Of a stretch of 36,145 nucleotides of DNA, positions 23,084 to 30,657 are shown one piece after another. The stretch is from positions 1-36,145 of the forward strand of contig NZ_JANAVF010000029.1 in assembly GCF_024213195.1 (NCBI RefSeq). Reading direction: 5' to 3'. The position numbers and the translations under genes were made by a program. The stretch is from Streptomyces sp. TBY4. GTDB lineage: Bacteria > Actinomycetota > Actinomycetes > Streptomycetales > Streptomycetaceae. Numbering within the stretch: position 1 is the stretch's first letter; every line of letters starts with the position of its first letter. The notes beneath the pieces were generated by a model, which was not told the DNA's origin, did no database searches, and saw only the letters and a list, made by a program, of their open reading frames with translations.

Positions 23084-24066
23084 CGCGGGTCCGTCAGGTG
23101 CTCGGCCAGGTCGGCCGCGGCGGTCGTGCCGTAGCTCTCGCGGATCGCGTCCAGCACTCCCGCACGGGTCAGTTCGTACTGCTGGGTGCCGATGGTCTCC
23201 AGCGCGGCGGTGGCCACGGCGCTGCCCAACTGCGCGGCGCGTTCGTGGCCGAGGCCCCAGGCGACGGCCGCGAGGAAGCCGGCCCGGAACGCGTCGCCCG
23301 CACCCGTGGGCTCGGCGGCCCGGGACGGCGGTACGGCCTTCACCTCGACGGGGCGCAGTCCCGCTTGCTGAACACGGACACCGTCGGCGCCGCGGGTGGT
23401 CACCCAGGTGCCCACGCGTCCGAGCACCTGCAGTTCGGTCCAGCCGGTGCGCTCCTGGATGAGCACGTTCTCGTACTCGTTGGTGAACAGGTAGCGCGGT
23501 CCCGCGAGCAGTTCGCGCACCGCGTCACGGCTCATCCGCGCGAGCTGCTGGGACGGGTCGGCAACGAAGGGGATACCGAGCTCCGCGCACTGGCGGGTGT
23601 GCCGCACCATCGCATCCGGATCGTTGGGCGAGACGACCACCAGATCGAGCCCTCCGGGCGTCCGCTCATGGACCGGCAGCAGATCGATGTGGCGTGCCTC
23701 GCTCATCGCGCCCGCGTAGAAGGATCCGATCTGGTTGTGATCGGTGTCCGTGGTGCAGACGAAGCGGGCGGTGTGCAGCAGGTCACTGACGCGGACCGAC
23801 TCGGTGTCGACCCCGTGCTGCTTGAGCCAGACCCGGTACGGCTCGAAGTCGTTGCCGACCGCGCCCACGAGCAGCGGGTTCAGGCCGAGCGAGCCGAGGC
23901 CGAACGCGATGTTCGCCGCCACTCCTCCGCGCCGGATCTCCAGCTCGTCGACAAGGAAGGAGAGCGATACCTTGTCCAGGCTCCCGGCAAGCAGCTGCTC
24001 GCTGAACCGGCCCGGGTAGGCCATGAGATGGTCTTCGGCGATCGAACCCGTCACGGCAATCTTCAT
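23080..24066 (-). CDS. adoK: PfkB-family adenosine kinase (actinobacterial AdoK type)
   Basis: 328 residues, ribokinase fold. It starts KIAVTGSIAEDHLMAYPGRF, a pattern like mycobacterial AdoK, has the Gly-Gly substrate loop IRRGGVAANIAFGLG (about 44-58) and the catalytic PTGAGDAFRAGFL (about 253-265, anion hole and Asp base). It would phosphorylate the adenosine released by AhcY, pulling that reversible reaction forward. First gene of the minus operon adoK-metH-metF-ahcY. Other sugar-kinase specificity cannot be excluded, but the context argues for adenosine. Confidence 0.9.
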   Translation of the reverse strand: MKIAVTGSIAEDHLMAYPGRFSEQLLAGSLDKVSLSFLVDELEIRRGGVAANIAFGLGSLGLNPLLVGAVGNDFEPYRVWLKQHGVDTESVRVSDLLHTARFVCTTDTDHNQIGSFYAGAMSEARHIDLLPVHERTPGGLDLVVVSPNDPDAMVRHTRQCAELGIPFVADPSQQLARMSRDAVRELLAGPRYLFTNEYENVLIQERTGWTELQVLGRVGTWVTTRGADGVRVQQAGLRPVEVKAVPPSRAAEPTGAGDAFRAGFLAAVAWGLGHERAAQLGSAVATAALETIGTQQYELTRAGVLDAIRESYGTTAAADLAEHLTDPR

Positions 24067-24139
24067 GTGCTGTCCCTGCCCCTGTCTCGTCCCTGGCGCG
24101 GCACTCGGAAACCGGAGCCCGACAGGGCGGACCCCCCGG

Positions 24140-24188
24140 CATCGTCCGGGTGTTCATCGTCCGGGCCTTCGCTTAAGAACGGCTTAGG
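24140..24188. promoter_or_regulatory. Two direct-repeat pairs in the adoK / HypE-like divergent region
   Basis: The 311-bp divergent gap 24067-24377 contains CATCGTCCGGG twice (24140-24150 and 24155-24165; 15-bp period), then GCTTAAG (24171-24177) and GCTTAGG (24182-24188; 11-bp period). The second pair matches the heptamer repeats upstream of the cupin operon. These are probably regulator sites for one or both operons. I see no riboswitch and no clear core promoter. Confidence 0.35.
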
Positions 24189-24377
24189 CCTTGATTGTCC
24201 GCGGCTCGAGGCGGGACGACGCGGGGCACCGCAGGACGGGCCCGGCAGGCGGTGTTCGTGCCCCGCGCCCCGCTGCCGGGTGCCGGGTCCCCTATTTCGC
24301 CGGTACGGACCCCAGCCGGTCACCCCTCATGGGGACTTCCGGAGACGCGTTGTGTATCAGTGGGTTCTGTGAGAGCC

Positions 24378-25403
24378 ATGACGCCAAAGGAAGCAGCCCC
24401 CGCCGCGGGACACGTCGGCCTCGGGCACGACCAGGAGTTCGCCGCCCCGGGAGGGAGCCTGCGCGGACTCATCGAGGAGACCCTCGGAGAGGTCTTCGGC
24501 CCGTTGCCGCCGTTCGACGGGGGCCGCCCGACGCTGGTCACGCAGATGCACATCGTGGATCCGCCGTTCTACGGGAACGGGGACATCGGTCAGGCCGCAG
24601 TGTGCGCCACCGTCAACGAACTGGCGGCGGCGGGCGCGACGCCGCTGGGGCTGACCCTGTCCGTCATCGTCGAGGCGGGGATGCCGTTCCGGCAGGTGAG
24701 GCGGATGGCCGGCTCGGTGCGGGACGCCGCGGCCGACGCCGGGGTCGTGGTGTCCGATGTCGACGTACGCGTCGTACGGGCCGGCGAGGCCGACCAGATG
24801 TATCTGCACACGACGGGCTTCGGGGTGTTCCCCCAGACCCCTTCGTCGCCGGCAGCGGCTGCGCGGGCAGGCGACCTTCTGGTGGTCAGCGGTCCCATCG
24901 GCGCCTACGGTGCGCACATCCTGTCGGTGCGCCGGTCCCTCGGCCACGAGGGTGTGGTGAGCGGGGAATGCACGCCGCTGAACGGGCTGCTCGACCAGCT
25001 GCGCAACGCGGTACCCGCCGCGGCGGTGCGGTCGGTCCACCCGGTGGGACGCGGCGGGCTCGCCGGGGTGCTGCTGGCACTCGCGGCCGGGACCGGGCTC
25101 GGCGTGCAGGTCGATGAGCGTGAGCTGCCGGTGTGGTACGAGGTGCGCGTCGCGCTGGACGCGCTCGGTGTCGATCCGGTGCATGCGGCGACCGCGAACT
25201 GCCTGTGCCTGGTCGTCGCCCCCGAGGCGGCCGACCAGGTGCTCGCCGCCCTGCACGCGCACCCCCGGGGACGCGAGGCGGTCGTGGTGGGCGAGGTTCT
25301 GGCACAGGAGGACGGCGCCGCCGGCGGCGTCACCCTGGTGCGCGCCGCGGGCCCGGCCGTCCCGCTCGTACCCGAGACATCCCCGGCGGCCCGCCTCTCC
25401 TGA
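24378..25403 (+). CDS. HypE / AIR-synthase-like protein lacking the C-terminal cysteine
   Basis: 341 residues, the length of HypE. The N-domain matches HypE/PurM: VTQMHIVDPPFYGNGDIGQA and ATVNELAAAGATPLGLTLSV. The C-domain has VGRGGLAGVLLALAAGTGLG and ATANCLCLVVAP. HypE dehydrates a thiocarboxamide on its terminal Cys (PRIC tail) to make the cyanide ligand of NiFe hydrogenase. Here the tail ends PAARLS with no Cys, and no other hyp or hydrogenase gene is in the window. It is probably an ATP-dependent amide- or acyl-activating relative of unknown substrate. ATG 24378 (GTG 24369 possible); ribosome site weak. Confidence 0.75.
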   Translation: MTPKEAAPAAGHVGLGHDQEFAAPGGSLRGLIEETLGEVFGPLPPFDGGRPTLVTQMHIVDPPFYGNGDIGQAAVCATVNELAAAGATPLGLTLSVIVEAGMPFRQVRRMAGSVRDAAADAGVVVSDVDVRVVRAGEADQMYLHTTGFGVFPQTPSSPAAAARAGDLLVVSGPIGAYGAHILSVRRSLGHEGVVSGECTPLNGLLDQLRNAVPAAAVRSVHPVGRGGLAGVLLALAAGTGLGVQVDERELPVWYEVRVALDALGVDPVHAATANCLCLVVAPEAADQVLAALHAHPRGREAVVVGEVLAQEDGAAGGVTLVRAAGPAVPLVPETSPAARLS

Positions 25404-25419
25404 CCGCCGGGGCGGTACG

Positions 25420-25998
25420 TCAGACCACGGCGAGCCGGTCCACCAGCAGCTCCACCCTCGACCCGGTGTCCTGCGGCGGCAGCCGTCCCGCTCGGGCCAG
25501 GGTGGCCAGCCCGTGCAGGGCCGCCCAGAACACCTCGGTGAACAGTCCCGGGTGGACGCCGTCCCCGGCGACTTCGCCGAGGGTTTCCAGCAGAGCGGCG
25601 AAGGCATCCTTCAGAGGCTCCGGGGTGTCCTGGTCTGCGAAGATCAGGCCGCCGTCGAGCTCGAACATGGCGTCGTAGACCGCCGGTTTGTGTGCGGCGA
25701 AGTCGAGGTAGGCGCGGGCGAGGGCGGTGACCCGAGTACGGGGCCCGTCCGCGGCGGAGGTCGCGGCCCGCAGCGCCGCGGCCATCTCGGTGGCACCCTC
25801 GAGGGCGACGGCGCCGATGATCTCGCGCTTGCCGCGGAAGTGGCTGTAGAGGACGGGCTGGCTGTATTCGATGGCCTCGGCGAGCCGGCGGGTGGTGACC
25901 GCGTCCCAGCCCTGCTGCTCGGCGAGTTCACGGGCCGTCGCCACGATGAGGCGCTCGCGCTCCGCCCGTTCACGCTGCTTTCGTTCCTGTACCGACAT
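25420..25998 (-). CDS. TetR-family regulator
   Basis: 192 residues. N-terminal TetR HTH: LIVATARELAEQQGWDAVTT then RRLAEAIEYSQPVLYSHFRG (about 17-56). The C-terminal ligand-binding half resembles the WHG-domain group. Divergent from the DUF1772 gene with a 90-bp gap holding two copies of a 13-bp palindrome, so it almost certainly represses itself and that gene. Its stop is 16 bp from the convergent HypE-like gene. Confidence 0.92.
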   Translation of the reverse strand: MSVQERKQRERAERERLIVATARELAEQQGWDAVTTRRLAEAIEYSQPVLYSHFRGKREIIGAVALEGATEMAAALRAATSAADGPRTRVTALARAYLDFAAHKPAVYDAMFELDGGLIFADQDTPEPLKDAFAALLETLGEVAGDGVHPGLFTEVFWAALHGLATLARAGRLPPQDTGSRVELLVDRLAVV

Positions 25999-26007
25999 GA
26001 CTCGATT

Positions 26008-26071
26008 CTAGCACCGCTAGGCAAACGAGCGACAGTAGTGCTAGCGTTGCCACATCACCTAGCAACGCTAG
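26008..26071. promoter_or_regulatory. Duplicated TetR operator CTAGC-N3-GCTAG
   Basis: Two 13-bp palindromes, CTAGCACCGCTAG (26008-26020) and CTAGCAACGCTAG (26059-26071), have centres 51 bp apart (about five helical turns). A further half-site lies between them: 26041-26050 is the exact inverse of 26062-26071. They fill the divergent TetR/DUF1772 promoter region. Predicted binding sites of the adjacent TetR protein. Confidence 0.75.
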
Positions 26072-26088
26072 ATATCGGAGGGGTCGTC

Positions 26089-26535
26089 ATGGTCAACGCA
26101 CTCGAGGTAGTCACCACCGTGAGCGTCGGCGTGATGGTGGGGGTGGAGTTCTCCGTCGCCTTCGTCATGAACCGGATCTTCAACGCGCTCCCGGAGGACA
26201 GCGGCCAGCTGGGCCGCGCCCACGGGGGCCGGATGCTCGGCGCCGTGATGCCGGTCTGGTACATCACCTCGGTCGTCCTCGTCGCGGTCTGGGCCATCGT
26301 CGGATGGCACAACCCGGGCGTCGGCCTCGTCGTCACCGCCGGCGCGCTGCTGATCGTCAGCGTGATCATGTCGATCCTGCTGCTCGTCCCGATCAACAAC
26401 CGGGGCAAGACGTGGACCCCCGAGAACCGGCCCGCCGACTGGAAGGAGCAGATGAACCGCTGGGACCGCTTCCACTACGTCCGCGTCGCCGTCATCATCG
26501 CCGCCTTCGCCCTGCTGGTCGCCGCCCTCGCCTGA
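26089..26535 (+). CDS. DUF1772-family membrane protein, TetR-controlled
   Basis: 148 residues with four hydrophobic helices (about 8-30, 50-70, 78-104, 128-147). The family's charged loop is MNRWDRFHYVRVAV near the C-terminus. Function unknown; DUF1772 includes fungal anthrone oxygenases. ATG 26089 has GGAGGGG 5 nt upstream. Divergent from its probable repressor. The second DUF1772 gene of the window, but diverged from the one at 13.6 kb. Confidence 0.82.
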   Translation: MVNALEVVTTVSVGVMVGVEFSVAFVMNRIFNALPEDSGQLGRAHGGRMLGAVMPVWYITSVVLVAVWAIVGWHNPGVGLVVTAGALLIVSVIMSILLLVPINNRGKTWTPENRPADWKEQMNRWDRFHYVRVAVIIAAFALLVAALA

Positions 26536-26579
26536 GCCCGCGGACCACCCAGCCGTGACCCAGGTCACACCAGCAGACC

Positions 26580-26606
26580 TGTCACAGCGACCGCACCGCC
26601 GGTGTC
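26580..26606 (+). promoter_or_regulatory. ECF41-type promoter candidate for the NDH-like gene
   Basis: TGTCACA (26580-26586), 16 nt, then TGTC (26603-26606), against the ECF41 consensus TGTCACA-N16/17-CGTC. ECF41 targets are typically oxidoreductases, decarboxylases or epimerases; the downstream gene is an oxidoreductase starting 39 nt later. The cognate sigma factor is not in the window. Just upstream, GTGACCCAGGTCAC (26555-26568) is a 14-bp inverted repeat. Confidence 0.5.
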
Positions 26607-26644
26607 TTGTGTCCGTAGCCCGCCGGAAGCAACGGAGAGACGCC

Positions 26645-27871
26645 ATGAACGCGTACGAGAACGAGAACACCGCAGTGGTCGTCATCGGCGGCGGTTACGC
26701 CGGCGTCATGGCCGCGAACCGCCTGACCCGGCGCAAGGACGTCACGGTGACGCTGGTCAACCCGCGTCCGGACTTCGTCCACCGGGTCCGTCTGCACCAG
26801 CTGGTGGGCGGTTCGGACCCGGCGGTCATCGCCTACGGGGACGTCCTGGCCGGGGGAGTAGCCCTGGTGGTCGACACGGTGGCCCGGATCGATGCGGACG
26901 ACCACACCCTCCGGCTCGCCTCGGGCGCCCGGCTTTCCTACGACTACCTGATCTACGCGGTGGGCAGCGGCAGCGCGGCCCCCACCGTCCCCGGAGCGGC
27001 CGAGCACGCCTACCAGATCGCGACGCTGGAGGACGCGCAGCGCCTGCGCCCGGCCCTGGAGGAGGCCCCGCAGACCGCCCCGGTGACGGTGGTCGGTGCC
27101 GGCCCGACGGGCATCGAGACGGCGGCCGAACTGGCCGAGCAGGGCCGGGCGGTGACCCTGGTCTGCGGCGGGGTCCTGGGCCCCTACCTCCACGCACGCG
27201 GCCGCCGTTCGGTGGCCCGGCGCCTGGCCCGCCTGGGCGTGAACATCGTGGACGGCCCCGGCACCAAGGTGACGGCGGTGACCCGGGACTCCGTCCGCCT
27301 CGCCGACGACCGCGAACTCCGCAGCACGGTCACCATCTGGACCGTCGGCTTCGCCGTCCCGGACCTGGCCGTCCGCAGCGGCCTGACCACCGACCCGCTG
27401 GGCCGCCTCCTCACGGACGAGACGCTGACCAGCGTGGACGACGTACGCATCGTCGCGGCCGGCGACTCGGCGGCGCCCTCGGGCCAGCCGCTGCGGATGA
27501 GCTGCCAGGCCGCCATGCCCCTGGGCGCGCGCGCCGCCGACACGGTCCTGAGCCGGATCGCGGGGGAGGAGCCCGCGCTCCTGAACCAGCCGTTCTCGGC
27601 GCAGTGCATCAGCCTCGGCCGCAAGGACGGCATCTTCCAGTTCGCCAACCGCTCCGACATCGCCGTCTGGTTCAACATCGACGGCGGCCTGGGCGCCAAG
27701 CTCAAGGAAACCGTCTGCAAGGTCATCCCCAAGCACCTGGCCGACGAGGGAGCCGAGCCCGGCTCGTACAGCCTCCACCTCAAGTCGGGCGGCGAAGCCC
27801 GCCGCCGGCGCCTGGAAGCGGCCCCGCACACCCCGGCCCCGGCCCCCGCCACCGCCGACCGCGCGGCCTAG
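26645..27871 (+). CDS. NDH-2-like FAD/NAD(P)-dependent oxidoreductase
   Basis: A 408-residue pyridine nucleotide-disulphide-type flavoprotein. FAD motif VVVIGGGYAGVMAANRL (about 10-26), NAD motif VTVVGAGPTGIETAAELAEQ (about 147-166), second FAD motif RIVAAGDSAAPSG (about 271-283). The layout resembles type II NADH dehydrogenases and AIF-like quinone reductases. The C-terminal 20 residues are Ala/Pro-rich. GGAGAG lies about 6 nt before ATG 26645. Probably a stress-linked quinone or NADH oxidase; no link to the PKS is shown. Confidence 0.88.
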   Translation: MNAYENENTAVVVIGGGYAGVMAANRLTRRKDVTVTLVNPRPDFVHRVRLHQLVGGSDPAVIAYGDVLAGGVALVVDTVARIDADDHTLRLASGARLSYDYLIYAVGSGSAAPTVPGAAEHAYQIATLEDAQRLRPALEEAPQTAPVTVVGAGPTGIETAAELAEQGRAVTLVCGGVLGPYLHARGRRSVARRLARLGVNIVDGPGTKVTAVTRDSVRLADDRELRSTVTIWTVGFAVPDLAVRSGLTTDPLGRLLTDETLTSVDDVRIVAAGDSAAPSGQPLRMSCQAAMPLGARAADTVLSRIAGEEPALLNQPFSAQCISLGRKDGIFQFANRSDIAVWFNIDGGLGAKLKETVCKVIPKHLADEGAEPGSYSLHLKSGGEARRRRLEAAPHTPAPAPATADRAA

Positions 27872-27903
27872 CCCGACCGGTGCGTCGTACCCACCTCGCA
27901 CGA

Positions 27904-27934
27904 GTGGCCGGCACCCCCGAAGGGTGCCGGCCAC
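27904..27934. terminator. Bidirectional terminator, perfect 13-bp stem
   Basis: GTGGCCGGCACCC (27904-27916) pairs with 27922-27934 across a 5-nt loop. It lies in the gap between the convergent NDH-like (+) and MFS (-) genes. Confidence 0.9.
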
Positions 27935-27972
27935 GGTCCGTGGGTTGGTGCGCGGACTGATGTGAGCCCGGG

Positions 27973-29493
27973 TCAGGCGGCCGCCGCGAGCTCCTTGTCC
28001 GGGGTGGTGCCACCCTCGGCCGGGGCCCCTTCCTTGCCCCCGCGCATGACCACCACGGCGAGCAGGGCGGCGGCCAGGACACCGATCGCGCTGACGGTGA
28101 GGGTGGTGGACATCGAGGCGGTGAAGGCCTCCTTCGCGGCCTGGACCAGGCCCGCGTCTCCCTGGGCCGCGGCCAGCGCGCCGCCGATCGACTGCTTGGC
28201 CTGCTCGGGGGTGCCGGCCGGCATCTCCGCCGAGAAGCTGCTGGTGAGCAGCGAGCCGAGGATGGCGATTCCGAGGGCCGTACCGGCCTGCTGGATGGTG
28301 TCGTTCAGAGCGGAGCCGACGCCCGCCTTGTCGACCGGGATGGTCCCCATCAGGGCGCCCACCGCGGCCGGCATCGCCAGGCCGGCGCCGAGGCCGAGCA
28401 GACCGAGGGCGACGGCCGGGACGGTGAAGCCGCCATCGGCGGTGACGGTGGTCAGCAGGCCGAAGGAGCCCGCCATCAGCAGCATCCCGGCGAGGATCAG
28501 CGGGCGGTAGCCGACCTTGGCGGCGAGCTTCGCGCCGACCCCGTTGCCGATCAGCGCGGCCACGGCCAGCGGGGTGAAGGCCAGACCGGCCTTGACCGGG
28601 GAGTACCCCAGCACGGACTGGAGGTACTGGGTGAGCACCAGGAGCAGGCCGCCGTTGCCGATCTGGACCAGGGCCAGCGAGATCGAACCACCGGTGAAGT
28701 CGCGGTGCTTGAAGAGGACCAGCGGGACCATCGGCGAGGCGGTGGTGTTCTCCCAGACCACGAAGCCGACCAGGGAGACGACGGCGACGGCGAGGGTGAC
28801 CAGTCCGCGGCCCTCGAAGGCGCCGTGCTGCGGGATCTCGATGATCCACCAGACCAGGGCGGTCATACCGAGGACGGAGAGGACGGCGCCCAGCGGGTCG
28901 GGCTTCTGCCAGGGGGCCTTGGACTCGGGCATCAGCAGCAGGCCGGTCGCCACGGCTAGGACGACGACGGGCACGTTGATGAAGAAGATCGAGTGCCAGG
29001 AGAAGTGGTCGATCAGGACGCCGCCGAGGATCGGGCTGCCGACCAGGCCGAGCATCGACACCGAACCCCAGGCCGCCATCGCCTTCGGGCGTTCCTCCTC
29101 GTCGAAGACCGTGATCAGGATCGACAGGGTGGACGGCATGATCAGCGCGCCGCCGATGCCCATGGCCGTGCGGGCGGCTATGACCTCACCGGGGGTGGTG
29201 CAGAACACCGCGGCCAGCGACGCCGCCCCGAAGAGCAGCAGACCGATGATCATCACCTTGCGGCGGCCGAACCGGTCGCCCAGGCTCCCGGAGGTCAGCA
29301 GCAGACCCGCGAAGACGAGCACGTAGGAGTCGAGGATCCACTGGATCTGCTGGGGGCTGGCCCCGATGTCCTCGGTCATGGCCGGCACGGCGACGGTCAG
29401 CGCCATGCTGTCGACCACGAGGACCAGCGTGCTGAGGCACAGCACGATCAGGATCCACCACCGACGCGGATTGCGGTTCTCGGCGACTGCCAT
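27973..29493 (-). CDS. DHA2-family MFS drug exporter (14 TM)
   Basis: 506 residues, about 14 hydrophobic segments. Family motifs: VLVVDSMALTVAVPAM in TM1, motif A GSLGDRFGRRKVMIIG (about 71-86) and motif C GLVGSPILGGVLIDHF (about 149-164). DHA2 members (EmrB/QacA/ActII-ORF2 type) expel drugs and polyketides by proton antiport. Divergent from a TetR gene through a multi-operator region, the classic layout of an inducible exporter. Could export the cluster product, but it is 12 kb from the PKS genes. Confidence 0.93.
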   Translation of the reverse strand: MAVAENRNPRRWWILIVLCLSTLVLVVDSMALTVAVPAMTEDIGASPQQIQWILDSYVLVFAGLLLTSGSLGDRFGRRKVMIIGLLLFGAASLAAVFCTTPGEVIAARTAMGIGGALIMPSTLSILITVFDEEERPKAMAAWGSVSMLGLVGSPILGGVLIDHFSWHSIFFINVPVVVLAVATGLLLMPESKAPWQKPDPLGAVLSVLGMTALVWWIIEIPQHGAFEGRGLVTLAVAVVSLVGFVVWENTTASPMVPLVLFKHRDFTGGSISLALVQIGNGGLLLVLTQYLQSVLGYSPVKAGLAFTPLAVAALIGNGVGAKLAAKVGYRPLILAGMLLMAGSFGLLTTVTADGGFTVPAVALGLLGLGAGLAMPAAVGALMGTIPVDKAGVGSALNDTIQQAGTALGIAILGSLLTSSFSAEMPAGTPEQAKQSIGGALAAAQGDAGLVQAAKEAFTASMSTTLTVSAIGVLAAALLAVVVMRGGKEGAPAEGGTTPDKELAAAA

Positions 29494-29512
29494 CGGGCTC
29501 TTCCTTTCGGGT

Positions 29513-29629
29513 TGCGCACACCGTTCCGGCGATGCGCACACTGTTCCGGGCGATGTGAACACCGTACGCCGATGCGTACACTGTGCGCAACCCCGAATCC
29601 CTGTACGCTGAATGCGCACGCCGTACGCA
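29513..29629. promoter_or_regulatory. Array of five 17-bp quasi-palindromic operators between MFS and TetR genes
   Basis: Consensus TGCGNACA-C-NGTNCGCA. Sites: 29513-29529, 29533-29549, 29554-29570, 29573-29589 and 29613-29629, with a right half-site at 29602-29609 in the empty slot. Centres are at 29521, 29541, 29562, 29581, (29601) and 29621, about 20 bp or two helical turns apart, so all sites face one side of the helix. The last two sites are nearly perfect palindromes. The array fills almost the whole 149-bp divergent gap and reaches close to both starts. Predicted cooperative binding by the adjacent TetR protein. Confidence 0.8.
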
Positions 29630-29642
29630 AAGGAGAGAGCCG

Positions 29643-30383
29643 ATGGCCGCCGACATGAAGCCCCAGCCGATCCCCTCGGTCTGGACCCGCCGCACGCGCC
29701 AGACCGAACAGCCCGCGCTCTCCCAGGACGCGATCGTCCGCGAGGCCATCGCGATGCTGGACGCCGAAGGCATCGAGGCCCTGAGCATGCGCAAGCTGGC
29801 CGCCCGGCTGAACGCCGGAGCGACCTCCCTGTACCGCCACGTCGCCACCAAGGACGAGCTGATGGAGCTTGCCGTGGACCAGGTCTTCGCGGAGGTGGCC
29901 GTACCGCCCGTCGGCTCGGCGGACTGGCGGACGGCGGCAGCCGCGGCCTCGGCCTCCTTCCGCGCGACGGCCCTGACGCACCCGTGGCTGTCCTCGGTAC
30001 TGGGCCAGGCCGGCCTGGCCTACCTGGGCCCCAACCTGATGGCCTTCTCCAGCAGCCTGGCGGCCCTGTTCACCGAGGCCGGTTTTCCCGAGCCCACCAG
30101 GGCGATCGACGCCCTCATCGCGTACGTGGTGGGCATGAGCACCACCGAGGCGGCCTGGCTGACCACTGTCGCCCGCTCCGGCGAGACGGAGTCCGGCTTC
30201 ATCGCCCGCCTCATGCCCGCCGCCCAGCAGGCGGCCGAAGGCCACGACCACCTGACCGAGGCCTACGCAGCAGCCACCGCCGCGGCCCTGGACCCGGTCG
30301 CCCTGCGCGACTCCAAGTTCGCCTACGGCCTGGACGTCATGCTCGACGGCCTCTCCCTCCGCCTCCCGCCCGCCGAGCGGTAA
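29643..30383 (+). CDS. TetR-family regulator, probable repressor of the MFS exporter
   Basis: 246 residues. The HTH lies at about 28-75 (QDAIVREAIAMLDAEGIEAL, then MRKLAARLNAGATSLYRHVA). The C-terminal domain is of the long TetR_C (tetracycline-repressor-like) type. ATG 29643 has AGGAGAG 5 nt upstream. The five-site operator array lies immediately upstream of this gene, so autoregulation together with control of the divergent DHA2 exporter is expected. Confidence 0.92.
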   Translation: MAADMKPQPIPSVWTRRTRQTEQPALSQDAIVREAIAMLDAEGIEALSMRKLAARLNAGATSLYRHVATKDELMELAVDQVFAEVAVPPVGSADWRTAAAAASASFRATALTHPWLSSVLGQAGLAYLGPNLMAFSSSLAALFTEAGFPEPTRAIDALIAYVVGMSTTEAAWLTTVARSGETESGFIARLMPAAQQAAEGHDHLTEAYAAATAAALDPVALRDSKFAYGLDVMLDGLSLRLPPAER

Positions 30384-30522
30384 CCCACGAGTGCGCGTGC
30401 CCACCTGACTCGCGTGAGTGGACCGGCGAGCTGTCCGGCGTAGGCGGAACCGGCCCAGACGATCTTGTCCAGCGAGGCCGAGGCCGGCATGGACGGGGTC
30501 AAGTAGCGGGCCGATCCGGGGT

Positions 30523-30538
30523 ATTGGCCTAGACCTAT
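30523..30538. promoter_or_regulatory. Candidate DasR-responsive element (dre)
   Basis: ATTGGCCTAGACCTAT matches 13 of 16 positions of the dre consensus ACTGGTCTAGACCAAT as I remember it, including the core CTAGACC. Located about 120 bp upstream of the small secreted protein gene. The rest of 30384-30657 holds no gene I can support. Confidence 0.45.
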
Positions 30539-30657
30539 TGTGTGGCCCGGTTCGTGACGGTACGTTCGTGTCTGGCTGCGCAGCCTGTACGTACCGCATC
30601 ACATCGCATCGTCAGGCACTCTGCCGGGCATCCCCGGTATTTTCAGGAGGACATACC

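Noticed and set aside
19604..23134. Open frame of 1176 codons on the + strand opposite metH
   Set aside because: Low-complexity Gly/Val/Leu/Asp translation with no domain. It mirrors the codon structure of metH, as expected for an antisense shadow in very GC-rich DNA.
24140..24165. PHO box reading of the CATCGTCCGGG repeats
   Set aside because: The repeat period is 15 bp; PhoP sites repeat every 11 bp. Only weak similarity to the GTTCACC core.
24067..24377. Cobalamin or SAH riboswitch upstream of the methyl-cycle operon
   Set aside because: Neither the B12-box nor an SAH-aptamer core could be found on the minus strand between the start of adoK and the HypE-like gene.
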